From contig KZ111157.1 in NCBI GenBank assembly GCA_002077045.2, positions 248,001 through 312,000 of the forward strand: a DNA stretch of 64,000 nt. The letters run 5' to 3'. The translations under genes and the position numbers were made by a program. Numbering within the stretch: the stretch's first letter is position 1; each line of letters begins with the position of its first letter. Under the pieces are notes generated by a model, which did no database searches, had not been told where the DNA came from, and saw nothing but the letters and a program-made list of their open reading frames with translations. This DNA is from Rachicladosporium sp. CCFEE 5018. Taxonomy: Eukaryota; Ascomycota; Dothideomycetes; Cladosporiales; Cladosporiaceae. Shown here piece after piece: positions 18,327 to 30,041 of the stretch.

Positions 18327-20875
18327 ATGTCGGTGCCACTCAAGTACGCGCCTTGGTGCTCCGATGTCGAGCTGGCATTCTATACGTCTCTTGCGCACAT
18401 CAAGATCACACATGACAAGCTCGATTCATCCGCCAGGAAGGTACTGGGGTTGTATGAAGTCCAGCCGAAGGACGCGCCCGAGCGATCCATGCGCATGCAG
18501 ATCCATGGCAATGCACTGACGACAGACGAGTACGTGAGTTGTCTTCCAACAGAGAGAGAGACTAGTTTCGCGATGCTGATGCACGTATCATCAGGAGTTC
18601 ACAGGGCTTCTGCCGTGGTGAAGGTGTCATCCGCAACTTCAACACCATCGAAGATCTCAAAAATCACAGCAAACCTGAGCACCTGGAACGCGCAGGTCGC
18701 ACAGTCTGTGACGCAATCAATGATGGCACGATCTACTCCTGTCCTTCTCTGCTTGCTTCGTTCACGATTGTCTCATTCGCCGATCTGAAGAAATACCGGT
18801 TCACCTACCACTTCGCCTATCCTGCCATACAGAGTGAGCCTCTGTGGCGACTTGTAGCGCCAGAGACTGATCCTAGTAGAGGTATCACCAAGCTTGGCGT
18901 CAAGGAGACGACAGCGCTGGTCGATACTGTGCAAACGTGGAAATACCGCGTAGACACACGGCAGCATGGCTTCTTCCTCGCGAAGCGTATGCGTAAAGAC
19001 AAGTTCGACTGGAGTAAAGACCAGGCGCCCGAGGATGGCAATCTCCGTAAGCCAAAAGCGCCCATCACGCCCACTATCGAAGAGCTTGGCTTCCTGTGGT
19101 CTGTAGCACCACTGGAGAGCTATGAACATGGCTTCTTCAATGACATCGACCCCGAAGACAGGTTCGCTTGTTTCGTGGACCCGTCAAACTATCCCGAGAA
19201 TCCGGGCTGGATGCTGCGGAATCTGCTTGTGCTTGTAAGAGAGCGATGGAAACTTGACGAGATACAGATCATGTGCTACCGCGATCTGCACTATCAGAGG
19301 GAGCATCCCAACAGCGTTATTATGACACTTCGATCGGCTGAGCCGGTCTACCCCGTTGTACCATCTCAGGACTCAAGCAGGAAACTTCCATTGATGTCAA
19401 CGTCCTCTGCTCTCAAGCCTGGTGACGTAGATGCGGCCGGTGACCTGATCGAGGCTCCACCGCAGCCACCTGAGCAGATTGCCGAATCGGAACTGAACAC
19501 CGCATCCGAACAGCCCGCGTCTCTAGCATCAAAGCCTACCACGCAGGCTAAGAAGCTGCCGAAAGTGACTGGCTGGGAACGAGACTCCGCTAACAAGTTG
19601 CTGAATCGCACAGTCGATCTGGCTGCATACTTGGATCCCGCAAGACTTGCTGACCAAGCTGTGGACCTCAATCTTCAGCTGATCAAGTGGCGAATATCAC
19701 CGTCTATTGATCTCGATACGATCAAGCATACGTCGTGCTTACTGCTGGGTGCTGGTACGCTTGGCTCGTACATTGCACGTAATCTGATGGGCTGGGGTGT
19801 GCGGAAGATCAGCTTCGTCGACAATGGACGTGTGAGCTACAGTAACCCTGTGCGACAGCCACTATACAGCTTTGAAGACTGCCAAGCTGGTGGCAAGAGG
19901 AAAGCTGAGCGTGCAGCCGAGGCACTAAAGGAGATCTACCCTGGTGTGGATGCCCACGGGTATCATATCAGTGTGCCCATGGCTGGACATCCGATCATGG
20001 ACGAAGCCAAGGTGAAGAAGAGCTTTGAAGAGCTGAAAGCACTGATCGATGCGCATGATGCAATCTTCCTACTCATGGACACACGCGAAGCACGCTGGCT
20101 TCCCACGGTGATGGGTAAGGCAGCCGGCAAGATCGTTATCAACGCTGCGCTTGGCTTCGACACCTACGTGGTCATGCGGCATGGCCTTCCGCCTACCCGC
20201 CCGCGGTCGAGAGGCAGCGTATCTGGTGTCGGTAACACATTCCCACATAATGCGAACGAGCCTCCACCTGCCCTCCCAAGATCATCTCGCTCGCCTGAAC
20301 ATCATCGCCAACAGCCTGCAGAGCTCGGCTGCTACTTCTGCACGGATGTCGTCGCTCCTGCCGATAGCTTGAAGTCAGCAACCTTAGACCAGCAATGTAC
20401 TGTGACGCGACCTGGTATAGCTCCTCTAGCGTCAGCTCTCGCAGTCGAGCTGCTGGTATCGATGACCCAACACCGCCTCGGCGCCCGCGCACCTGCACCC
20501 GATGCGCCGCCTGCCGGTGCTGGTCCCAACACCATCCTGCCTGCCCCTCCGACTACACCGGGCTTCCCGACCTCTCATCCACTTGGCACGATTCCACACA
20601 CCCTGCGCGGCTACCTGAGCACATGGCAGACGATCCAGATTACTGGCAAGGCTTACGACTGTTGTGCTGCTTGCTCTCCCGGGATACTAGAGCGCTACAA
20701 GTCTGAAGGATGGGACTTCGTGAAGCGTGCAATCGGGGAGAAGGGATTTGTGGAAGAAGTCAGCGGATTGGCTGAGGTGCAGAGGCAGGCCGAAGAGGCG
20801 GCGCGGTTGATGGATGAGGATGGCGCAAGCGGAGAGGATGGATGGGGCAGTGAAGGGGAGGGAGAGATGATTTGA
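18327..20875 (+). CDS. ATG7: ATG7, ubiquitin-like modifier-activating enzyme of autophagy (complete copy)
   Basis: Exons 18327-18529 and 18595-20875 encode 827 residues. ATG7 is the E1-like enzyme that activates ATG8 and ATG12 and hands them to ATG3 and ATG10. The N-terminal ATG7 domain is followed by the adenylating Rossmann segment ([14 protein letters not shown], then [17 protein letters not shown]). The catalytic cysteine motif is [11 protein letters not shown], preceded by [11 protein letters not shown]. The protein is longer than usual (about 630-720 in many fungi) because of a Pro/Ala/Ser-rich linker of about 75 residues between the two halves and an Arg/Ser/Pro-rich insert before GCYFC. 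The C-terminus is acidic. The gene is divergent from DCD1. Fragments of the same locus lie at 15792-16153 and 34674-35165. Confidence 0.95.
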
Positions 20876-23800
20876 GCATCTTGGCAAAGCACGCTGAGAA
20901 AGAGAGCATCGCTTCCCTCACTTCCGGCATCGATGATTGGGTGTATGAATATTGCAGGCCGCTCCTCCTGTGCATCCGTAGGCCGAGAGTTCGCAATGTT
21001 TGTACACTGCCGCACAGCTGCTGACATTTCTGGTCCCAAGCCGCGTCCACCGTAACCAGCAGCTATGATGAGATGCAGCGTCACGCCGCAATTGCGCCTA
21101 TGTAAAGTTACCAGGCACCAAAGCCTGTCCCTGCAAATTGCAGTCCCGTGACCATCATGCAATGCACACTTCTGGGATAAGTGCAACTCTCACCAGCGCC
21201 TCCAATCCTGCTCTGCGCTACACAAGCCTCGGCTGTGGTCGATCAGAAAGTCAATGCCTCATCCCACGCCATGCTACCGCAGGTCTCCTCCATACACGAA
21301 CTCTAGCGCATCTGAAACAAGTCCTACCAAACTAAAGAAGTGAGGCGGCCACGTGCGGAGACTTTTGCCGACCCGTCCCCGCGGGCCAAAGACCACGAAT
21401 TGCGATCGACAAACGGTCTGCTGATGTGCTCGAGTCGCGGAGGACATCTCGATGCCAATTATATGATGAGATACGAAAGGCGATGCAGTTGTGGCGGTGG
21501 TGAAGCGAGCGCCAAACCCCACGCCCAGCAAGAGATGCGGCTTGAAATGTGCCGCGACGGCATCGCCTTGCCGCGATTGCCGGTGAAGGAGATGACTCCG
21601 AGGCTTTGATTGCTCGCCTTGTAGTATATGCGGTGGAGAAGTCACCTAGCGGTCGATGCGCGATGGTTCGTGTTGGAGATTCGAAGCGAAGAAGGTTCTA
21701 TTGTTGTTCCACGAGGTTGATGTGCCGAGCTGATGACCAGAATGTGATCAAGTAACGGTATGGTTGAGTTCGTCTTGCAGTCGATTAGCCGTCATGGCAT
21801 GGGCATTGGTGACCGCCTTCATGCGGTGCTACGAGTCAACGAAGGAGATCTGCCGCGTGGGTTGACATGTCGGGATGTGTGCTCGATTGGCCAGTGGTCA
21901 CCAGTGAGTTCGAATGGCACCACCACGCTGCAAGGCAAGCTGTGGCATTGACTTCAATGGACCCAAAACGGGCATCGCTCGGGTGGAATCTCGTAACGAT
22001 TGATGATGATCTCGATATCATATTGGTGCAAGTCTACACAGGATTGGTGACGGTCATTAACGCAAAGGACGGCGTTCGCAGCCTGAGGACGTCCCACCAT
22101 CTGCTTGACAGTGTCCATTTCACCATTGGAATTACTGACTATGCTCGGAACGCCTTCTTGAAACGCAGATAGTGAAGTCTACGGCTCATGGCCTTCTGGC
22201 AAGTCTACTTACGGACAGCTTCACCATTGTTCGAACCTGCAGTGGTAAGGAGAAACGGGTGATCCATCCACTCCTTCTAGAAGCCGCGCTAGCTCACCAC
22301 GGCTCTCCTGTCCGTGTGTCTGCCGGTCATAATCTGAGCAAGCGCCCATACACCACGCGGAAGCCCGCGAAGATCATAGTCATAGCGCGAACTGAAAGCG
22401 GTGAGGGTGAAACCGCGTGATGGGGTCAAACACCGAGATTACTCCCGTTAGTGTCGATAACACTCGATAGCTATGATCTATCGTGGCGGTGCGATGCAAT
22501 GCGCAAGTGGGGGTACATGTGAGAGATCACCTGAAGCAATGCTGCAACTCGACAGATGCGGACTGACAGCAGGTTGGAGTAACACGACTTCAACATCTCG
22601 TCTCCGGCTACCAGGCTCTGCGAAGAAGGAGCTCGAAGCGGGGGCATTTCCATTTCACTCGTCACGCCACGGAGCAAGAGCCGTATACGATGCCATGGTC
22701 CACGCAGACACTTCACGCAAATCGTTGGTCACAAATAACACTGATGACATGCAAAGCTTGAGCCTCTCAGCATGAGACTCCGGCGACCTCAAACGCCTTT
22801 AGCCGGCGAATGTTATGTGTCGCAAATCTTGTACCACTCTATCGGGTACCCTGTCAGCCGCTACGCGAACGAGGCTCTTGACAGGTCAGATCTCGTGAGG
22901 ATGAGCCAACTGCGAGCGCAAACAATCGCAACGTCGCAGCTAAAAGGTGAGCACTGCCCGCGTGATAGCGGTGCAACATCTGGTTGATGCGCTGGCGATG
23001 TCGTGCCCACCACTCAACCGACTGGCATCGCGATTCGGACGCGGGTCGAGGTGCGGTCTGTGGGCAAACACGTGGTCGTACAAGGGTTGCATTCTGCAGC
23101 AGCAAATCCTGCGCTAGAATGTGCCTCCGATGCTTCTCCTAATGCCCTTGCCGAAATGCTGATCAGCGCTGGACAAGGCTGTAGGGGGCATTGGACCGAG
23201 CGAAGCGAGCTTCGAGAAGGAGCGTGCCAGGAGACTGGGACGAGCGAGAAACGTCTCGACAGCAGGGCTGCATACGGCGAAGATCGCTGCCGAGTCTCGC
23301 GGTGTGAGTTAACGGTCTGCTCGATACGACAGTGTGTCCATGCGTGATATCGCCGTCGGGCCGTGTACGGACGGGTTGCGATTAGACTTCGTGGGCGTGA
23401 TTAGGCGGTGCTCCCATGACAAAGTGCCGTTGCGATATCGAGATAGGCCGAGCAGCATCGCTGCGTACCGGCATGTGTCTTCATCCCACGTTCTGCTATT
23501 CCCAGCAGGCCCCCTCACAGCGGCGCAGTACGTCTAGCGCTTGACAGGGTTCCTGGTCATTCGACTCGAGATTGCTACTGCGATCGACAGTGCCGCAGGG
23601 TGCTGCGTCCAACGTCGTTTGCCGTGGTGTGGGTGAGACGAGAGCAGACCAGACCTCGCGCGGCCCTTGCTCTTCGCTCTGCCCTGCTCGCTGCCATCAG
23701 TGCGCTGCCCTTCCCTGCTCCTCGCGCTACCGCCGAGTTCCGTCTTGTGCTGTCTCATCAGCGCCGAAGCTTACTCGAGCCCGGCCGCGAGATTGGGCAA

Positions 23801-23962
23801 AGGCGAGCTTGCTCAGTTCGGCAGGAGAGAGGCTAGTGACAAAGTCGCGCTCCGAGTGTCAGGGCCGGCACAGGCACCTTGCCCCCGCAAACCCGACCAC
23901 CTCCCCCCGAGAGGTAGTCCTGATCTGCCCTGACCGCATGGCTGCACGTTGCTCCCGACATA
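20876..23962. other. 3.1-kb gene-free region upstream of the Zn2Cys6 factor (contig B)
   Basis: No frame has a domain, and frames shift or break in the partner copy (35166-38261), with scattered substitutions and small indels. This argues against coding. The last 150 bp before the ATG at 23963 are almost unchanged between copies and are probably 5' UTR or core promoter. Confidence 0.55.
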
Positions 23963-26900
23963 ATGGACACTGCCAGACGCCCTCCACCTCCAGGTGCTCC
24001 TCCTCCTCCCATTGACCCTCGCGGCCCTCCTCCTCCCCCGCCCTCCCACTATACCTCGCAACAACCCAGCTACTACCCTCACCCGCCGCCACATCCCGCG
24101 CAGTCGCCCTACCCAGCGCATAGTGGTCCGCCAGGGAGCGCGCCGCCAGGGCAAGTCCACACGCTGCCGCCGATCCACGGCTACTCTGCGCCATACCCTC
24201 CAGCACCTGGCCCACCGCCCGGGGAGGGACCTCACCAATTGCCCCCCGTTCGGCACCCTTCGCACGGCTACTACGACAGTCGAGATCAGCAAGAATACCA
24301 CAAGTACAACCAAGCAAGCCGATCCGGCCATGCTACACCGGCGCCGGTGAACAGGTCGTATTCCCACGACTCGACCCATCAACAGCATACTCCCACCACG
24401 CCGGCGCAACCAGGTGCCTACCCGCCGACCTCTGCGCCAGAGGCTGGCCCGCCGCCACACCACATGGATCATGGATCGCAACATGGCTACCCGCCGACGA
24501 ATGGCATCCACCCCAATGGACACCCGCCGCCACCTCCACCTCAGCACTACGACCCACACCCTCCTCACCCAATGACGCCTAGCGTAGATCAAGGCTATGC
24601 CTATCCACCGCCGCAACACCAAATGTATCCACCGCCACAGTACGGACCACCTATCGCAGCTTCCTACAACACGCAAGCGCAGAAGAAGCAAATGCGTGCC
24701 CAGCAGGTGAGGTCACTAACCTGTTGATGGCGGACTTTATTAACGTTTGCAGGCCTGCGAACAATGTCGACAGAGAAAGCAGAAATGCGATGAAGGCACG
24801 CCGTGTTCTTTCTGCAAAGAGAGCAATCTCAGCTGCCAATATCGCGACACGCCACCTGCAAAGTAAGTTGAAAAGTCTGCGGTCTGGTGTGCGGAGCTGA
24901 CAGTGCTTAGGACCGACAAGAATATGGAGAAAGTGATCGAGATGCTCACAGAAACCGCGGAAATGGCGAGGTCTAATACGCAGACCTTGACGAAACTTTC
25001 TGCGACTGTACAAGATTTCGATTCCCGTCTGCGACGCATGGAAGATAATCGCGGCAACACTGTCGGCGGTGCAGAGGACGAAATCGTTTACACAGAAGAG
25101 CTGGCTCAGCCGAAACGACAGAAGAATCTTGACGACCATCGTACAGCTCCTCACAAATTGATCTTGCTCTGGCCTAGTCTGGGACCTCTGTTCGCCGCAA
25201 CACAGGACAAACTCACCGACGGGTACGTGATGGAAGCAGAGGACCGGGGTCTACCGCGGATCTACGGCAGAGGTGAGGGCATCGATGAAGAAGACGGCAC
25301 TCGACAAGGCGGCACTCACAGCCCAGCACGCACCGAGGAAAGTTCGCCCGAGACGTTTCCACCTACACCTCCCGATGGGCAGTGGGGTTACGGCTTCACT
25401 TCACAGCAGTATCTCGGCCAGGATCCAAGCAGATCGCAGCCTTATCCTGCAGGTGGTCTGAAACCTGATGGAACACTCGATCTGGATGCTAACACTATTG
25501 ACGCCCTGTACAACAGCTACGTCAAGCACATGCACATCATGCATCCTTTCTTGGACGAGAAAGGTACGAAAGAGCTTGTCAGAAAGTTCAGTGCTCGATA
25601 TAGCCCTGGCAGATCTCGGCTGCAAGGCAGTCAATTCGTGGGAGGCATCGGTGGCAACGAATCAGATCGTCCGTTGAAACGACAGCGCTCGAATGGCCCG
25701 GGTGCCACCTCGGAGCCATATCCAACCCGAGTTGTGCAGACTGAGCGATCACCTGGCAACGCGATTGTGTACCTAGTACTGGCACTCGGCAAGATCTGCT
25801 CGCACAAGGAGCAACTGCCTGGTGTGGTACAGGACAGAGTGCTCGAGTCGAACCAGGTCCTGGCGCACTCGATCACTGGTAATCCGGGTTTTGCAGAAAG
25901 CTCTCCGATGTCCATGAACATCAAGCCTTCGCCCTCCTCCCCGAATTTGACGCCAAACAATTTAGCGACACCACCGGCGCACGAGAACGGTGCGCGGGCA
26001 GAAGCACGCAGTCGACGTTCTTCAATCGACGGCGCGCCCTCTTCGACGTCGCCGCGGAACATGGATGTCATACCCGGCATGGCGTACTATGCCAAGGCTG
26101 CAGAGATCCTAGGTGATCAGGCTGACGGCAACGATCTCATTCACGCACAGATGTTCTTGCTTGCAGGGCTCTACAAGGGACAGCTGGCACGTGTCATTGA
26201 GAGCATGAGCTGGATCACGATGGCGGGCAGAGTGATCCAGATTCTACTCGACAGATACAAGCTGTACAACCACAACTACTGGACTGCATATGGCGACATC
26301 AAAACAATCCACAAAAGTGATCGGGAGAGGATCAAGAACAACCGACAAGGTCGCATCGTACTTGCTGCGTGGACATGTCTACAGCTCGAAAGTGACATTC
26401 TGGCAGAGTTGCGATTTCCATCAAGTGGAATACAAAGCATCGAGAATCTGTTAGTCATGCCGCTCAACTTGCGAGACGAGGACGACTCCGAAGCATACAC
26501 CGAGCTGCAAGATGTGAATGATCAAATGGTTTTGATCTTCTACACAGCACAGATGTTCTTGCGCAGGCGTCTGAATCAAATACATCGGGAGATGTACGGA
26601 CCGGAATGCATGGAGCAGACCTTGCCTGAGGTGAAGCAGATCTTGATCGGCCACGTGACGGTTATCGAAGAATGGCGGAAGAGGCTTCCACCGCCATTGC
26701 AGTGGAAAGACGACGACCCACCACCAAAGGAGATCTTACATGCCCGACTGAGAGCGAAATATTGGGGCGCCAAGTACGTTGTCAACCGCGTCTTCCTAGA
26801 CTATGCTCTACACATCATGTCGCATGTTGCAGAGAAACGACGGGTCGAAGACGTCGCGTTGGACGTGCGAAATCAGCCGCGAGACCCAGCCGAAGTGCAT

Positions 26901-27373
26901 CTGTTCAAAGCCATACAAAACATGGGCGAACCTCATGTCTGGCAAGCTTCGCAGGAATGCATCAAGGCTGCGATGCACAGTACGGTGGCCTTTGACGGGG
27001 TACCAGACCGCTTGATCGTGACTAACATTCACGGTACGGCACATGCGTAAGTACTCTCTCTCTCTCGGGTCTATTGACTGTATTGCAATTAACATGTGGC
27101 AGGCAATTTGGCAACATGCTCGTGTTGGCAGCGGCGTACAATCATCAGGTACTGCGCCAGCTTGTACCAGCGGACCGCTTTTCAGAGTTGCTCGAGCGCA
27201 CTATACGATTTCTGCGACGACTCTCACCGATCTCTTCGACCTGCAAGCAGGACTGCGGAATTCTGGAGAAACTCAGTCGACACCTGTTCCCTGTGAAGGA
27301 CGACGTCAAGGCGGTGTATCGCAACGAAGGTGTAGTGGAGTCGGTCTCGGCATCAAACTCGTTCACCACCTGA
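23963..27373 (+). CDS. Zn2Cys6 transcription factor with fungal-specific regulatory domain (contig B copy)
   Basis: Four exons (23963-24706, 24753-24862, 24911-27046, 27103-27373) encode 1,086 residues. The first exon is a Pro/His/Tyr-rich disordered region. The zinc cluster is complete across exon 2: C-x2-C-x6-C-x5-C-x2-C-x6-C in ACEQCRQRKQKCDEG and PCSFCKESNLSC. A short helical region (DKNMEKVIEMLTE) follows, then a fungal_trans-type middle homology domain (about residues 480-800, e.g. YYAKAAEILGD and HAQMFLLAGLY). The C-terminus ends VSASNSFTT. It is expected to bind DNA in the nucleus and control transcription. I cannot name the regulon. All three introns are 46-56 nt and agree with the partner copy at 38262-41672. 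Confidence 0.92.
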
Positions 27374-29108
27374 GTGGTCGGAACGGTATATCGCAGAGAT
27401 TGAGGATGAGCGCCAATCGCTAGCATTGGTTCGATGACCGGCAGCACACAATATGACAGACCGGTGTGACAGTCGCCTCACGATTGCCACGAAGCGCCAG
27501 GGAGCCGCTTCACGGTCACGTTGCTGGGTATTTCCAACATGCCGCACACCGCTAAGTCGCCTCTCAAGAAACTCTCTGTAAACTCTATGATCGATCCACA
27601 GGCGGTATCACAGCACATTACGGCTCCGCGGACCCTCGGAGGCAAACGCCTCGCCTCAATATCATACACCACCTTCCCAGATCATCACATCCAACCTCTC
27701 TGATTTTCGAATTCAACTGGCGTTACATGCGTGGGCGGCTCGAGCGTTGTTATTTGATTGCAAAGTTTTGCAGATCTGCGAGGGCGCAAATGTCACCACG
27801 GCTGAGGCGGCAGAACCTGATTGTTTGCGCATGCATGATGGGCGGGCCATGAGGTCCTTTCATTTGACAGCACGGAGTTGCGTGGGTCAATGTACGCCGC
27901 ATAGGTACATGTGTATAGTAGTGGCGAGTCAGTAGCATAGCGGAAAAGTGCACAAATGGTATTGTGCACGAGTAAGCATCGCTATCTGTCATTCCGCATG
28001 TCACGCGTGCGTGCTCGTGCTGCCCACGGGGTTGTTCGTCGCGCGATCTACACGTGTGCAGACGCTGATCGCAGACGCCGATCCCAAAATCCTGACCTCA
28101 TCTCGCGTTCGTAACGGTGACGCCTCGCCTACATTGCCGTCTCTCGACCAAGTCATTCCTCGCCACTGAACCTCTGTGATTATCGTGCGCTGGTGCGTCT
28201 ATGGCGAAGTTCGGTCACGGAGCGCAACACCGCGTGCCGTACCAATACATCGGCATCGGCACGTTAGAAAAGGCATACGGCCCGAGTAATGACAGGTCTT
28301 GGTACCGACTTCCTTTCAAACACGTCATGTCCCATGCACGAGCACTGGTAGTGAAACGCCCTGACCCAGAAAACACTCGAACGTTAATCCCGGGCGCCTG
28401 GTCCCTGGAATCGCCATCTTAGACGCTTAAACGGCTGGATATGATTTGATATCTCGGCCGCAGATATTGCGAAATGATCAACTAATGCAGGATTGGATTC
28501 TGCGCTATGTGGCTTGTTACGTAAAGTATATGCATCCTCGGCTTGAGATCGCACTGGGATGCTCGGAGCGCGGTGCGCTGCGGTGCAGGGATGCGTGTGA
28601 TCTGTAACGACTTCAAGGCGGGTAGATGCATGGAAGCACCGTGTGTCGACACGGTATGAGGAGCATACCAGATGGCTCTTCGGGGTGTAGTGATGGTGAA
28701 TCGGTGGCGATGCCAGGCGTTATGGCGTTCCTTCGACCTTGGATTGAGAGGTAGAGATGCTCATGTTTCAGTTGGCGCCGGACTGAGGTCCGTCAAGAAA
28801 TCAGCCAATGAGCTGGGCTTAAGCGCCTGCGAGAGCGCTTCGAGGGCGCCGGCATGCACTGAGAGCTCACATTGTCTACGAGATCTCTGCTATCTTGAGG
28901 GCGAGTAAGATGTAGACGCATAGAGACATTCAGGTAGTGTTTCAAAGTATTTCGAGACATTGACGCCGCATATGTGCGTCTCTTGGTGAGCTGGTCCATG
29001 TATGTAGAATGATTCAGTAACGACGATGAGCCAAACACTGGGTTTATGTTGCTTCGCGAAGGCACTGCTCCATGGTCAACGCAATCCTAAAGTGACCCTG
29101 AGTGCAGC
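27374..29108. other. Gene-free stretch (contig B)
   Basis: Short frames only. The 73-codon frame at 28201-28422 differs from its partner at 42497-42718 by seven amino-acid changes and no silent change that I can see, which argues against a constrained protein. Confidence 0.5.
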
Positions 29109-29588
29109 ATGTCACCCGCTCCCATCACCTCATCCAGCATCACCTGCGACGTCCTCAGTCCAAACACTATCACCCTCAAGAAATCCACTTTCATCGCCGC
29201 TCTCACGACTTGCGTCCTCATCACTCTGCTATCCCTCACTGCGCTGGCCGTCATAGCGTTACGCGAACATAATCGAAGGAAGCGCGATAAGAGCGCTCGC
29301 GACCAAGGCAGGAAGTCCCGATACGTCAACCGCATATCAACGATACGCAAAGAAGTCGACACCTCTTTCTCTAGTCAGTACAGCGGATGCCTGTACGTCG
29401 AGCCGGAGAATCCGTATCTGCAGCCTCAATTTCCTGTAGAGATGCAGCATGAGGAATGGCCGAGCGTGTTCGAGGTGCCTGCAGCCCCAGCTGTTCCGAC
29501 CGAGGCTGCTCGGGTGGATGACAGAGATGGGAAGGGAAGAAGTCTGGTGTTTGATGGCAGAAAAGGGCAATGGTTTCCCAGGCGATGA
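29109..29588 (+). CDS. Small single-pass membrane protein, uncharacterised (contig B copy)
   Basis: The 159-residue frame has a Ser/Thr-rich N-terminus of about 25 residues, then one strong hydrophobic segment (about residues 29-50, LTTCVLITLLSLTALAVIAL). A basic stop-transfer patch follows (REHNRRKRDKSARDQGRKSR), then an acidic and Pro-rich cytoplasm-like tail ending GRKGQWFPRR. Charge distribution predicts N-terminus outside and C-terminus inside. It has no recognised domain. The partner copy (43407-43886) has the same length with about 11 base differences, several of them amino-acid changing. Single-exon; ATG chosen because it precedes the hydrophobic segment by a usual distance. Confidence 0.65.
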   Translation: MSPAPITSSSITCDVLSPNTITLKKSTFIAALTTCVLITLLSLTALAVIALREHNRRKRDKSARDQGRKSRYVNRISTIRKEVDTSFSSQYSGCLYVEPENPYLQPQFPVEMQHEEWPSVFEVPAAPAVPTEAARVDDRDGKGRSLVFDGRKGQWFPRR

Positions 29589-30041
29589 AGTCGAGAAGGT
29601 GGACGACAGCGAACGGATCGCTTTCTCGATGGGATGCTTCATCCCTTCCCCTGTATGTATCAACTGCACCGCGACTGGTCGACAGGTGAAGCGGCGATAG
29701 CGAGAGCGTAATGGGGTATGTGTCCCACAAACGACAATCGCACTCTCGGCGGAACGCCTCAGGTCTCCTGGGCAGCTGGTATCCGCGACAGGACTCGCTC
29801 CACAGCATAGCGACGCCACTGGAAGTGATATGGGTCGGATTCTATGCAGACGACACGACTGAGCACGGTACGGCATGTCTCCTGACTAGATGTGTGGCAG
29901 CCGCATCGCGACTTAGTGCATGTCCAGTTCAGCGCCTCGACAGAGGAGCTAACACTGTCCGCTTCGAAGGGACGTGTAATCAAGGGCCAACCGCTCTATC
30001 ACAAACGAGCGCAGCGAAAATGGATGACGGCTCCCAAGCTT
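29589..30041. other. Convergent intergenic region (contig B)
   Basis: Lies between the small membrane protein (plus) and the RED-like gene (minus). Divergence from the partner copy rises abruptly near its right end, at about 30.02 kb. Confidence 0.45.

Larger units (their letters stand above)
16254..18688. repeat. Second copy of 13724-16153 (contig A/B overlap)
   Basis: The 2.43 kb from the last part of the RabGAP gene through dCMP deaminase into ATG7 repeats 13724-16153, in the same order and strand. The offset is 2530 at the start and 2535 at the end (one 5-bp indel near 18118). Hand comparison of about 600 bp around the DCD1 3' end shows roughly 1-1.5% difference. Best read as allelic sequence. 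Confidence 0.93.

Noticed and set aside
23813..24691. 292-codon minus-strand frame rich in Arg, Val and Trp (and its partner at 38241-39002)
   Set aside because: Antisense to the Pro/His-rich first exon of the Zn2Cys6 factor; composition explained by the complement of proline codons.
28201..28422. 73-codon frame present in both haplotype copies
   Set aside because: All seven differences between copies change the amino acid and none is silent, the opposite of a constrained coding gene.
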